From Kutzneria kofuensis (GTDB lineage: Bacteria > Actinomycetota > Actinomycetes > Mycobacteriales > Pseudonocardiaceae): a stretch of DNA of 64,000 nt. Location: assembly GCF_014203355.1 (NCBI RefSeq), contig NZ_JACHIR010000001.1, positions 434,001-498,000 on the forward strand, read 5' to 3'. The notes below the pieces were generated by a model that saw only the letters and a list, made by a program, of their open reading frames with translations, ran no database searches and was not told the DNA's origin. Of this stretch, positions 1-6,587 are shown piece by piece; positions within the stretch are counted from its first letter, which is position 1; each line of letters opens with the position of its first letter. A program made the position numbers and the translations under genes.

Positions 1-270
1 GTCGGCGTCGCCGCTGGCGGCGGTCGGCACGGTCAGCACCTTGGCGATGGGCCGGTCCCCGATCGCCAGCGCGGCCGCCATGCCGGACAGCCAGGAATGC
101 GCGTGCACCACCTCGGGCGGTTCCGTCCGCCAGCTCTCGCGCAACCGGTCCACGAGGTCGGCGTCCACCCCGTCGTGACCGTGCACGACCACCTCGTGTC
201 CCTGCGCGGCCAGCGCCGAGGTCAGCGCGGTGAGGGGCCGCGACCGGTCGCCGACCATCGCCACTCTCAC
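1..270 (-). CDS. Glycosyltransferase family 4, N-terminal part (cut by window edge)
   Basis: Translating the minus strand from a GTG at 270 gives about 90 residues. They begin with a Rossmann-type strand (VRVAMVGDRSRP), a helix ending in AAQGHEVVVHG and the segment VVHAHSWLSG. That is the usual N-terminus of GT-B retaining glycosyltransferases (GT4), which transfer a sugar from a nucleotide-sugar donor. The C-terminal donor-binding half lies outside the window, so the substrate cannot be inferred. A GGAAAG sequence sits about 10 nt before the GTG; an internal ATG at 258 is an alternative start. The gene is divergent from the STAS-ATPase gene at 374. Confidence 0.7.
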   Translation of the reverse strand, partial: MRVAMVGDRSRPLTALTSALAAQGHEVVVHGHDGVDADLVDRLRESWRTEPPEVVHAHSWLSGMAAALAIGDRPIAKVLTVPTAASGDAD

Positions 271-373
271 CCCGGCAGGCTTTCCGGTGTGCGGTCAGCC
301 AAAACCTCGCGCAGGTCGAGGTCCATTGGAGACGGGTGTAAGCCGAGGCGGGCACGGGTAACCCCCGACCGTC

Positions 374-1132
374 ATGAGAGGGTCGAATCTCACAGTCGAG
401 GTGACGCATCGGGGGGACGCGGCGATCGTCCGGCTCAGCGGCGAGATCGGCCTGCGCACGGTGGCGCACCTGCGGTCCGCGCTGCTCAAATGCCTGGCCG
501 ACGAGCCGTCCGGGGTGATCGTGGAACTCGACGGGACGACCGTCGGCGCGCCGATCGCGCTGGGCGCCTTCGGCGCGCTGGCCCGCAAGGCCGCCCAGTG
601 GCCGGGTGTGCTCGTCGCGCTGGCCGTCTCGGACGGGCCGGTGCGGGATCTGTTGCATCACATGGCTTTGGACCGTGTCGTGCCGACGTTCGCCACCGTC
701 GCGGAGGCCCTTCGATCGCTGGGAGCGATGCCACCACGCCGGCACGCCGCCGTGGACCTGCCCGCCGATGTCTCCAGCGCGGCGCTGGCCCGCCGGTTCG
801 TCACGGACACGTGCGCCGGCTGGGGTGTCGACGGGTTGGCCGCGGACGCCTGCTTCATCGCGTCGGAACTGGTGGAGAACGCCGTTCGGCACGGGCAGTC
901 CCGCCCCCGGCTGCGAATGAACCTGCGCCGTGGAGTCCTCACCATCGCGGTCCGTGACGACGCTCCCGCGCGGCCGGAGCGCCGCGCGGTGGGCGCGGCG
1001 CCGACCGGTGGCCGCGGCCTGTTCATGATCGACGCCATCGCCCGGGCCTGGGGTTATGCGCCGACCTGGGCCGGCGGCAAGGTCGTCTGGGCGGTGCTCG
1101 CCGACACTGCTTGCGCCGACAATCACCCGTAA
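374..1132 (+). CDS. STAS domain fused to anti-sigma-type HATPase (RsbW-like) domain
   Basis: This 252-residue cytoplasmic protein joins two halves of a partner-switching module. Residues about 7-110 look like an anti-sigma-factor antagonist STAS domain. Residues about 125-245 are a GHKL ATPase/kinase of the RsbW/SpoIIAB type, with an N-box ELVENAVRHG (about 165-174), VRDD (about 193-196) and a G-box GGRGLFMID (about 212-220). In stand-alone antagonists a Ser/Thr in DS(S/A)G accepts the phosphate; here the aligned stretch reads GAPIALGAF, so the usual acceptor appears to be missing. Inference: the STAS half may be a fixed intramolecular binding module rather than a phospho-switch. No sigma factor gene is adjacent. 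Confidence 0.85.
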   Translation: MRGSNLTVEVTHRGDAAIVRLSGEIGLRTVAHLRSALLKCLADEPSGVIVELDGTTVGAPIALGAFGALARKAAQWPGVLVALAVSDGPVRDLLHHMALDRVVPTFATVAEALRSLGAMPPRRHAAVDLPADVSSAALARRFVTDTCAGWGVDGLAADACFIASELVENAVRHGQSRPRLRMNLRRGVLTIAVRDDAPARPERRAVGAAPTGGRGLFMIDAIARAWGYAPTWAGGKVVWAVLADTACADNHP

Positions 1133-1210
1133 GGGTGGATTGGCCCGCTCTTCATCGGTCCACTTGGGACGGTGGTGCGACGCTGGTGATCCACGCGGAG
1201 GAGGTCGCCC

Positions 1211-2353
1211 ATGCGAATCGGCCGCATCCTGTCCCTGTCCGTGCTGCTGGTCGCCACCGTGGCGGTGCCGGTCGTGCGCGCCGGCGCCGACCAGGGCCCG
1301 CCGGCCGCCGCCCCGCTGCCGGCCGATGCCACCGCGCCGCTGCCCGGCGCGCCCACCTCACCGGCCGCGCCGCCGCCGGCCACCGCGCCCTCCCCGTCCA
1401 CCACCGCTTCTCCCCTGCCCGACCAGCCGCCCGCACCCTCCGCTTCCCCGCTGATCCCGCCCCCACCCGTGGCCGGCGGCTCGAACTACGACTTCTACTA
1501 CCTCAACGGCTGCTACCGCGAGCCGTACAACGTGATCAGCGGCTTCGCCAAGGCGCCGGACATGATCCGCTACCAGCTCGGCCAGATGCGCGCGGCCGGC
1601 CAGGACCGGCTCACCATCGGCGTTTTCCACCACCACGGCGAGGAATCCGGCGCGGTGATGGACTCCTCCGGCGGCACGCTGTCCGAGGCGGACCTGAAGA
1701 ACCTGGCCGACCTGCTGGCCACCGTGAAGACGGCCGGCTTCGCCGAGGTGACGGTGGCGTTCAACTCCCAGTACCCCAGCAATCCCGACGGGTGGCGCAG
1801 CTGGCAGCAGAGCCTGTACGACGAGAACTGGCAGCTGATCCAGAAGGTGCGGGACGTCGTGGTCGCCGCGAAGCTGCCGTACCGGATCGATCTCGGCAAC
1901 GAGCTGACGCCGTCCACCGGGCAGAGCCTGGTCGTCCGCTACGACCAGCAGCTGTGGCGGGACTACACCGCGAAGTACGGCCGCGACGACACCGTCGGCT
2001 TCTCCGTCAACAGCAACGATCCCGGCCAGATCCCCAATGTCGCCAAGGTGTACGGGGACAACCCGCCGCCCGTCTTCGACCTGCACATCTACGGCGACGA
2101 GTACGACCAGTTCGTCGGCGACGACCAGCAGCTGCGCCGGCAGGGCTACGGCAGCCAGCCGGTGATCATCGGCGAGTCGTTCTACAACGACCCGGTGGCC
2201 GCGGACGGCTTCGCCCGGGGCAGCAAGGAGAGCGGCCGGCGGATCCTGTACCTCACCCAGTGGCCGAAGACCAGGGAGAACGCTCCGCAGTGCGACCAGG
2301 TCGACGTGGCGCCGCCGCTGGACTTCTCCGCCTACCGGGCCGCGGGCTTCTGA
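1211..2353 (+). CDS. Secreted clan GH-A glycosidase-like protein with Pro-rich linker
   Basis: This 380-residue protein has an N-terminal signal peptide (about 1-24, MRIGRILSLSVLLVATVAV then AGA) and a Pro/Ala/Ser-rich linker to about residue 88. A TIM-barrel-like catalytic domain follows. Clan GH-A enzymes place the acid/base in an N-E pair on strand 4 and the nucleophile Glu on strand 7; here these would be DLGNELTP and IIGESFYND, in the right order and spacing. HHHGEE and DLHIYGDEYD are other likely cleft segments. The exact GH family is not recognised. A strong ribosome site (GGAGGAGGT) precedes the ATG. It is probably an exported polysaccharide hydrolase. Confidence 0.65.
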   Translation: MRIGRILSLSVLLVATVAVPVVRAGADQGPPAAAPLPADATAPLPGAPTSPAAPPPATAPSPSTTASPLPDQPPAPSASPLIPPPPVAGGSNYDFYYLNGCYREPYNVISGFAKAPDMIRYQLGQMRAAGQDRLTIGVFHHHGEESGAVMDSSGGTLSEADLKNLADLLATVKTAGFAEVTVAFNSQYPSNPDGWRSWQQSLYDENWQLIQKVRDVVVAAKLPYRIDLGNELTPSTGQSLVVRYDQQLWRDYTAKYGRDDTVGFSVNSNDPGQIPNVAKVYGDNPPPVFDLHIYGDEYDQFVGDDQQLRRQGYGSQPVIIGESFYNDPVAADGFARGSKESGRRILYLTQWPKTRENAPQCDQVDVAPPLDFSAYRAAGF

Positions 2354-2376
2354 GCGCCGTCATATAGGCGGCCACT

Positions 2377-2382
2377 TATCAT
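2377..2382 (+). promoter_or_regulatory. -10-like TATCAT for a probable leaderless mRNA
   Basis: TATCAT ends 7 nt before the GTG at 2390, and no Shine-Dalgarno fits between. That spacing places transcription initiation at the start codon. No convincing -35 is visible. Confidence 0.4.
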
Positions 2383-2389
2383 CGACACC

Positions 2390-3196
2390 GTGACCAACCG
2401 TCTCGGCGACTACCTGCGGGCCCGGCGCGAGCAGGTCCGGCCCGCCGACGTCGGCCTGCCCGCGGGCGGCGGCCGGCGGCGGGTGCGGGGGCTGCGCCGG
2501 GAGGAGCTGGCCCTGCTGGCCGGTATCAGCAGCGACTACTACATGCGGCTGGAGCAGGGCCGGGACCAGCACCCGTCCGGGCAGGTGCTGGACGCGCTGG
2601 CGACCGTCCTGCGGCTGGACCCGGAAGCCACCGCCTACCTGCACGAACTGGCCCGGCCGGTGGCACCGTGGCGCAGCGGGCAGGTGCCGGCCAGCATCCT
2701 GCAGCTCATCGCGAGCTGGCCGGCCACGCCCGCGTACGTGCAGGACCGGCTGACGAACGTGGTCGCGGCCAACCAGGCGGCCAACGCCCTGGCCCCGTGC
2801 TACTCGGTCGGCGTGAACCTGATGCGGACGGTGTTCCTTGACCCGGCCGAGCGGGAGTTCCGGCTGGACTGGGACGAGACCGTCGCCGACGGCGTGGCGA
2901 TCCTGCGCGCCTCCTTCGGCGCCGACCTCGACGACCCGGACCTGGTGGAGCTGGTCCAGGACCTGTCCGCGCGCAGCGAGCGGTTCCGGGAGCTGTGGGC
3001 GTTGCACGAGGTGAAGGCCCGTGCCGGGCACATGGTCCGCTTTGCCCACCCGGTGGCCGGCGAGCTGGAGTTGCACAGCGAGAAGCTGCCCATCGCCAGC
3101 ACCTCGCTGACACTCGTGGTGTTCCACGCCGAGGCCGGCACCACCAGCGCCGCCGCTCTGGAGCGGCTCACCGCGGGGCAGGCCTCGCCGGCGTAG
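2390..3196 (+). CDS. XRE-family regulator with MmyB-like ligand-binding domain
   Basis: A 268-residue DNA-binding protein. Residues about 5-70 form a helix-turn-helix of the XRE type (LRREELALLAGISSDYYMRLEQGRD, broken here into the recognisable parts LRREELALLAG and YYMRLEQGRD). The remainder, from about 100 to 265, matches the MmyB-like ligand-binding domain, with the conserved run in which N-x-x-A-N-AL and the terminal HPVAGELEL appear. These regulators are common in actinomycetes and often act on a neighbouring oxidoreductase, but none is adjacent here. The GTG start fits a leaderless transcript. The sensor kinase gene begins 12 nt downstream. Confidence 0.9.
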   Translation: MTNRLGDYLRARREQVRPADVGLPAGGGRRRVRGLRREELALLAGISSDYYMRLEQGRDQHPSGQVLDALATVLRLDPEATAYLHELARPVAPWRSGQVPASILQLIASWPATPAYVQDRLTNVVAANQAANALAPCYSVGVNLMRTVFLDPAEREFRLDWDETVADGVAILRASFGADLDDPDLVELVQDLSARSERFRELWALHEVKARAGHMVRFAHPVAGELELHSEKLPIASTSLTLVVFHAEAGTTSAAALERLTAGQASPA

Positions 3197-3208
3197 GCGA
3201 GTCCAGCC

Positions 3209-4423
3209 ATGGTGCACAGTGGACGCATGCGCAAGTGGGGGCTGGGGTTCTGGCGGTCGTGCGTCCTGGTGGCGGTCAGCTTGCTGGTGCCGGCCGTCTG
3301 GGCGGCGGCCGTGGGGCTGTGGCTGTGGTGGGGCGGCGGCCCGTGGTCGTGGATCGCGCCGTTCGTGTGGGCCGCGATCGGCACGCTCCTGCTGTGCCGC
3401 CCGGTGTGCCGAATGTTCCGATCGCTCGTCGCGAGGTGGACGGGCGTCGAGATCCCGGACGGTTACCGGCCGGCCGGCACGGTGACGCAGCTGTCGACCG
3501 GGTACTGGTGGAACGGCCACGCCTATCACCGCACCGCTCGGGACGCCCGCCAGGAGCTCTGGTGGCGGAGCCGCTGGACCGATCCAGCCGGCTGGCGCGA
3601 CCTGCGGTTCGTGGGCATCGCCCCGTTCACGATCGGCCTGGTCGCGGCCGTCCCGCCGGCCGGCGTCGTGCTGGCCGGCCTCGGCTACTACCCCCTGGTC
3701 GTGACGGTCGTCGCCGCCCCGTACGCCTGGCGGATCGTCGAGCCGGTGACGGCCCGGTTCCTGCGCCCGTCGCCGACCATGGCGCTCGCCGACCGGGTCG
3801 ACGAGCTGACGGCCCAGCGCGCCGACACGACCGTCGCCCAGGCCGCCGAGATCCGCCGCATCGAACGGGACCTGCACGACGGCGCGCAGGCCCGCCTGGT
3901 CGCGCTCGGGATGTCCCTGGCGACCGCGGAGAAGCTGATGCGGACCAATCCCGATCAAGCGGTCGCGTTGCTACGCGAGGCCCGTGCCGGCGCGGCCGCG
4001 TCACTGAGCGAACTCCGTGACCTGGTAAGGGGAATCAGCCCGCCGGTGCTGACCGAACGCGGGCTGGTCGACGCGGTGCGGGCGCTCGCCCTGGACAGCC
4101 CGCTCGATGTGAGTGTCGAGGCGGATCTCCCGACACGCCTCGATCCGCCGATCGAATCCGCCCTGTACTTCGGGATCGCCGAGCTGCTCACCAACGTCGC
4201 CAAGCACGCGCACGCGTCCCACGCGCGAATCTCCCTGGCCCGCAACGAAAACGCGCTCGTCGTCGAGGTCGAGGACGACGGCCGCGGCGGCGTCACCGAA
4301 GCCGGCGGGCTCACCGGCCTGCGCCGTCGACTCGCGGTCTTCGACGGGATTCTGGAGATCACCAGCCCCGCCGGCGGCCCCACTCAGGCCCGAATGATCA
4401 TCCCCCACCGCGACGATCCGTAA
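3209..4423 (+). CDS. NarL-type sensor histidine kinase (orphan)
   Basis: A 404-residue membrane kinase. There are membrane segments near residues 15-40, 45-63, about 135-155 and 160-180, then a HisKA_3 dimerisation helix with the phospho-acceptor His in RDLHDGAQARL (about His223) and a compact GHKL ATPase domain (ELLTNVAKHAHASHA as N-box, VEDDGRGG, GLTGLRRRL as G-box). It would autophosphorylate and pass phosphate to a LuxR/NarL-family response regulator, but no response regulator gene is adjacent, so the partner lies elsewhere. ATG 3209 has a weak GGCGAG upstream; ATG 3227 (MRKWG) is an alternative. The gene ends 34 nt before a large palindrome. Confidence 0.88.
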   Translation: MVHSGRMRKWGLGFWRSCVLVAVSLLVPAVWAAAVGLWLWWGGGPWSWIAPFVWAAIGTLLLCRPVCRMFRSLVARWTGVEIPDGYRPAGTVTQLSTGYWWNGHAYHRTARDARQELWWRSRWTDPAGWRDLRFVGIAPFTIGLVAAVPPAGVVLAGLGYYPLVVTVVAAPYAWRIVEPVTARFLRPSPTMALADRVDELTAQRADTTVAQAAEIRRIERDLHDGAQARLVALGMSLATAEKLMRTNPDQAVALLREARAGAAASLSELRDLVRGISPPVLTERGLVDAVRALALDSPLDVSVEADLPTRLDPPIESALYFGIAELLTNVAKHAHASHARISLARNENALVVEVEDDGRGGVTEAGGLTGLRRRLAVFDGILEITSPAGGPTQARMIIPHRDDP

Positions 4424-4457
4424 CCGCCACCCCCACGAGTCACCCCTCCTGACGGTC

Positions 4458-4502
4458 GGAACGGACCATTCCACAACTCGGAGTTGAGGAATGGTCCGTT
4501 CC
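4458..4502. terminator. 45-nt near-perfect palindrome, probable bidirectional terminator
   Basis: Left arm GGAACGGACCATTCC (4458-4472) and right arm GGAATGGTCCGTTCC (4488-4502) are perfect complements. The 15 nt between contain a second inverted pair, CAACTC/GAGTTG, around a single G, so the only mismatch is one A-A. It sits between the kinase gene (plus strand) and the small acidic gene (minus strand), where both need termination. No U-tract is present, as is usual in actinomycetes. Confidence 0.75.
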
Positions 4503-4527
4503 CAGCATCACGGGCGGTTACTCAGGG

Positions 4528-4689
4528 TCAGCGGTATTCCTCGGGGTCCAGCGGCACGGGCTCGTCGAGCTCCTCGGGCGCGTCCGGGTCGTCCGGCGCG
4601 ACCGGTCCCGAGCCGTGCCCCGGCCGGGGATCGGCGATGGGCCGGCTCTCGTCCGGCTGGGGCTCCGGGTCGATCGGCGGAACGGTCAT
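4528..4689 (-). CDS. Small acidic Pro-rich protein, 53 aa, function unknown
   Basis: Read on the minus strand from ATG 4689 (MTVPPIDPEPQP...) to TGA 4528, ending PLDPEEYR. The product is 53 residues, rich in Pro, Asp and Glu, with no Cys and no hydrophobic segment, so it is probably soluble and disordered. A strong GAGGTGAGG ribosome site lies 2-3 nt before the ATG, and codon third positions are GC-rich as in real neighbours; both support a true gene. It is 207 nt downstream of the SRPBCC gene on the same strand, separated by strong hairpins. No family is recognised. It is short enough to be missed by default gene calling. Confidence 0.6.
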   Translation of the reverse strand: MTVPPIDPEPQPDESRPIADPRPGHGSGPVAPDDPDAPEELDEPVPLDPEEYR

Positions 4690-4747
4690 GGCCTCACCTC
4701 GATCGGGATAGTCATGGCCTCATCACCACGATGGAACGCGAGGCCCC

Positions 4748-4850
4748 GCCGATGCTTCGCCCGGTTGGCGGATTTCGATCGCCGCCACCCAACGCACTCA
4801 CCACATAAGCCGGCGCGGCGGTCGAAATCCGGCAAGGGCGAGGCATCGGC
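4748..4850. repeat. Long imperfect inverted repeat (about 36-39 bp arms)
   Basis: The left arm 4748-4786 begins GCCGATGC and contains GGATTTCGA. The right arm 4815-4850 is its near-complement, ending GCATCGGC. A two-base bulge and a few mismatches are present, with a 28-nt loop. It lies in the non-coding gap between the SRPBCC gene and the small acidic gene, both read right to left. It could be a structured untranslated RNA or a small MITE-like insertion; no target-site duplication was identified. Confidence 0.55.
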
Positions 4851-4865
4851 CCCCGAAGGGGCCGA
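4846..4865 (-). terminator. GC-rich hairpin after the SRPBCC gene
   Basis: TCGGCCCC-CGAA-GGGGCCGA is an 8-bp perfect stem with a tetraloop, 31 nt after the stop codon of the minus-strand SRPBCC gene. It overlaps the edge of the longer inverted repeat and would compete with it for folding. Confidence 0.5.
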
Positions 4866-4896
4866 GCCCCGCGCGGCACGCGCGGCACGAACACTG

Positions 4897-5478
4897 TCAT
4901 GGCCGCATCCACGGGACGGCCGGGCCCGGCATGCCGGGGTAGATCGGCCGGTCCTCGGTGTCCGCCGGGTCGTGCTGGGCGGCCTCGTCGTCCCGGGCCG
5001 GCGGGTGTGGCATCGGCGTCTGCGGCGGCGGGTCGATGTTGCCGCGCCAGGCGCCCGTCTCGTGCCCCTGCTCCTCGATGTACTGCTTGAACCGCTGCAG
5101 GTCGCCGCTGATCCGGGTGCCGACGATGCCGAGCGCCGCGCCGGCCTTCTCGGTGATCGTCTCGGGCTCGAACTCCATCTGCAGGCTGACCCGCGTGGAG
5201 TGCTCGTCGAGCCGGTGGAACGTCACGACGCCGCCGTGCGAGGGACCCTCGGTGGTGTGCCAGGCGACCCGCTCGTCCGGGTGCTGCTCGGTGATCTCCG
5301 CGTCGAACTCGCGGTGCGCGCCGGCGACGGTGGTCTCCCAGTGCGTGTGGCGGTCGTCGAGCTGGATGACCCGCTCCACGCCCTCCATGAAGTAGGGGAA
5401 CGACTCGAACTGCGTCCACTGGTTGTAGGCGGTGCGCACGGGCACCCGAACATCGATCGTCTTCTCGATGCTGGTCAT
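4897..5478 (-). CDS. SRPBCC (START/polyketide cyclase-like) family protein
   Basis: A 193-residue protein beginning MTSIEKTIDVRVPVRTAYNQW. The first 140 residues follow the SRPBCC pattern: first strand, then W-x-x-FESFPYFMEGVERV, then EITEQHPDERVAW and VSLQMEFEP. These helix-grip folds bind hydrophobic ligands. The last 50 residues are a charged, Pro-rich tail (PPPQTPMPHPPARDDE), which is unusual. I chose ATG 5478 because GAGAGGAG lies before it. Divergent from the DUF3040 gene. Actinomycete relatives occur in envelope or stress clusters, but no specific role can be assigned. Confidence 0.85.
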   Translation of the reverse strand: MTSIEKTIDVRVPVRTAYNQWTQFESFPYFMEGVERVIQLDDRHTHWETTVAGAHREFDAEITEQHPDERVAWHTTEGPSHGGVVTFHRLDEHSTRVSLQMEFEPETITEKAGAALGIVGTRISGDLQRFKQYIEEQGHETGAWRGNIDPPPQTPMPHPPARDDEAAQHDPADTEDRPIYPGMPGPAVPWMRP

Positions 5479-5617
5479 CGCTCGCTGCTCCTCTCTTCGC
5501 AATTCGGGTACCCGGGTGGCCGCAGCTTTATCCCGGGCGTTTTCCCCGGTGCCGGACGCGGTACCCAGGAACCGGGTGGTCCGTGCGGTCGGGCCGGTGG
5601 GTGAAGTGGAGCTGTCG

Positions 5618-5878
5618 ATGTTGAGCCAAAACGAGCGCCGCCAGTTGGAGGAGATCGAGCGGCGGCTGGCGAACGAGGACCCGCAGCTGGCGAGTCGGCT
5701 GACGCTGAACTGGGTGGTTCGTCACCGGTGGATCGTGCTCGCGACGAGTATTCTCGGGGCTGCCCTGTTCGTGCTGGGTTGCGTGTGCCTGAGCGGCACG
5801 CTCGCCATCTGGGGCTTCGTGATGGCGGCCGTGGGCTCCGGCCTGCTGTTCCGGTACCGCACCCGCAGGCGCAGCTGA
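5618..5878 (+). CDS. DUF3040 small membrane protein
   Basis: An 86-residue protein starting MLSQNERRQLEEIERRLANEDP, the hallmark of actinobacterial DUF3040: a short amphipathic helix that often includes a D-P-x-L/F motif. Two membrane segments follow (about 36-55 and 58-76) and a basic tail RTRRRS. It is an inner membrane protein of unknown function. The open frame continues upstream, but the family starts at this ATG. It lies 13 nt before the phosphoglucomutase gene and may be cotranscribed with it. Confidence 0.85.
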   Translation: MLSQNERRQLEEIERRLANEDPQLASRLTLNWVVRHRWIVLATSILGAALFVLGCVCLSGTLAIWGFVMAAVGSGLLFRYRTRRRS

Positions 5879-5891
5879 GGGGAGTTTCCGC

Positions 5892-6587
5892 GTGCTCGGT
5901 GTCCCGGATACCACCAGGGCACTGCTGTTCGACATGGACGGCGTGCTGACGAAGACCGCGGTGGTGCACGCGAAGGCGTGGCAACAGGCCTTCGACGAGT
6001 TCCTCGCCTCCCGCGGCGACCCGTACGAGCCGTTCGACCCCGTGGACGACTACGACGAGTACGTGGACGGCAAGCCGCGAGCCGACGGAGTGCGCTCCTT
6101 TCTCACCTCCCGGGGCATCGAGTACGACGAGGAGACGGTCCGCCGCATCGGCGACCACAAGAACGACCTGGTGCAGGAGCTGATCCGCCGGGACGGCGTG
6201 GAGGCCTACGAGGGCTCCCGCCAGTATCTGGACGCGGCGGTGGCCGCCGGCCTGCCGAGGGCGGTCGTCTCCTCCAGCGCCAACACCCACGAGGTCCTCG
6301 TCGCCGCCGGCCTGGACGGGTACTTCCAGGCCGAGGTGGACGGCATCGTGGCCGCCGTGCGCCGGCTGAAGGGCAAGCCGGCGCCGGACACGTTCCTCGC
6401 CGCCGCCAAGGAGCTCGGCGTGGACCCGGCGCAGGCCGTGGTGTTCGAGGACGCTCTGGCCGGCGTCGAGGCCGGCCATGCCGGCGAGTTCGGATTCGTA
6501 GTCGGCGTCGACCGGGTCGGCCAGGCCGACGCGCTGCGCCGGCACGGCGCCGACATCGTCGTCAAGGACCTGGCGGACCTGCTGTGA
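5892..6587 (+). CDS. HAD-family beta-phosphoglucomutase
   Basis: A 231-residue cytosolic enzyme with the HAD signature LLFDMDGVL (nucleophile Asp14, acid/base Asp16) and a helical cap (HAKAWQQAFDEFL). It also has motif II (VVSSSANT), the motif III Lys in KGKPAPDTFLAAA, and motif IV VVFEDALAGVEAG. It would convert beta-glucose 1-phosphate to glucose 6-phosphate. GTG start preceded by GAGGGGAG. It overlaps the GH65 phosphorylase gene by 4 nt (GTGA), and this classic pairing supports the assignment, because the phosphorylase releases beta-glucose 1-phosphate. Confidence 0.92.
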   Translation: MLGVPDTTRALLFDMDGVLTKTAVVHAKAWQQAFDEFLASRGDPYEPFDPVDDYDEYVDGKPRADGVRSFLTSRGIEYDEETVRRIGDHKNDLVQELIRRDGVEAYEGSRQYLDAAVAAGLPRAVVSSSANTHEVLVAAGLDGYFQAEVDGIVAAVRRLKGKPAPDTFLAAAKELGVDPAQAVVFEDALAGVEAGHAGEFGFVVGVDRVGQADALRRHGADIVVKDLADLL

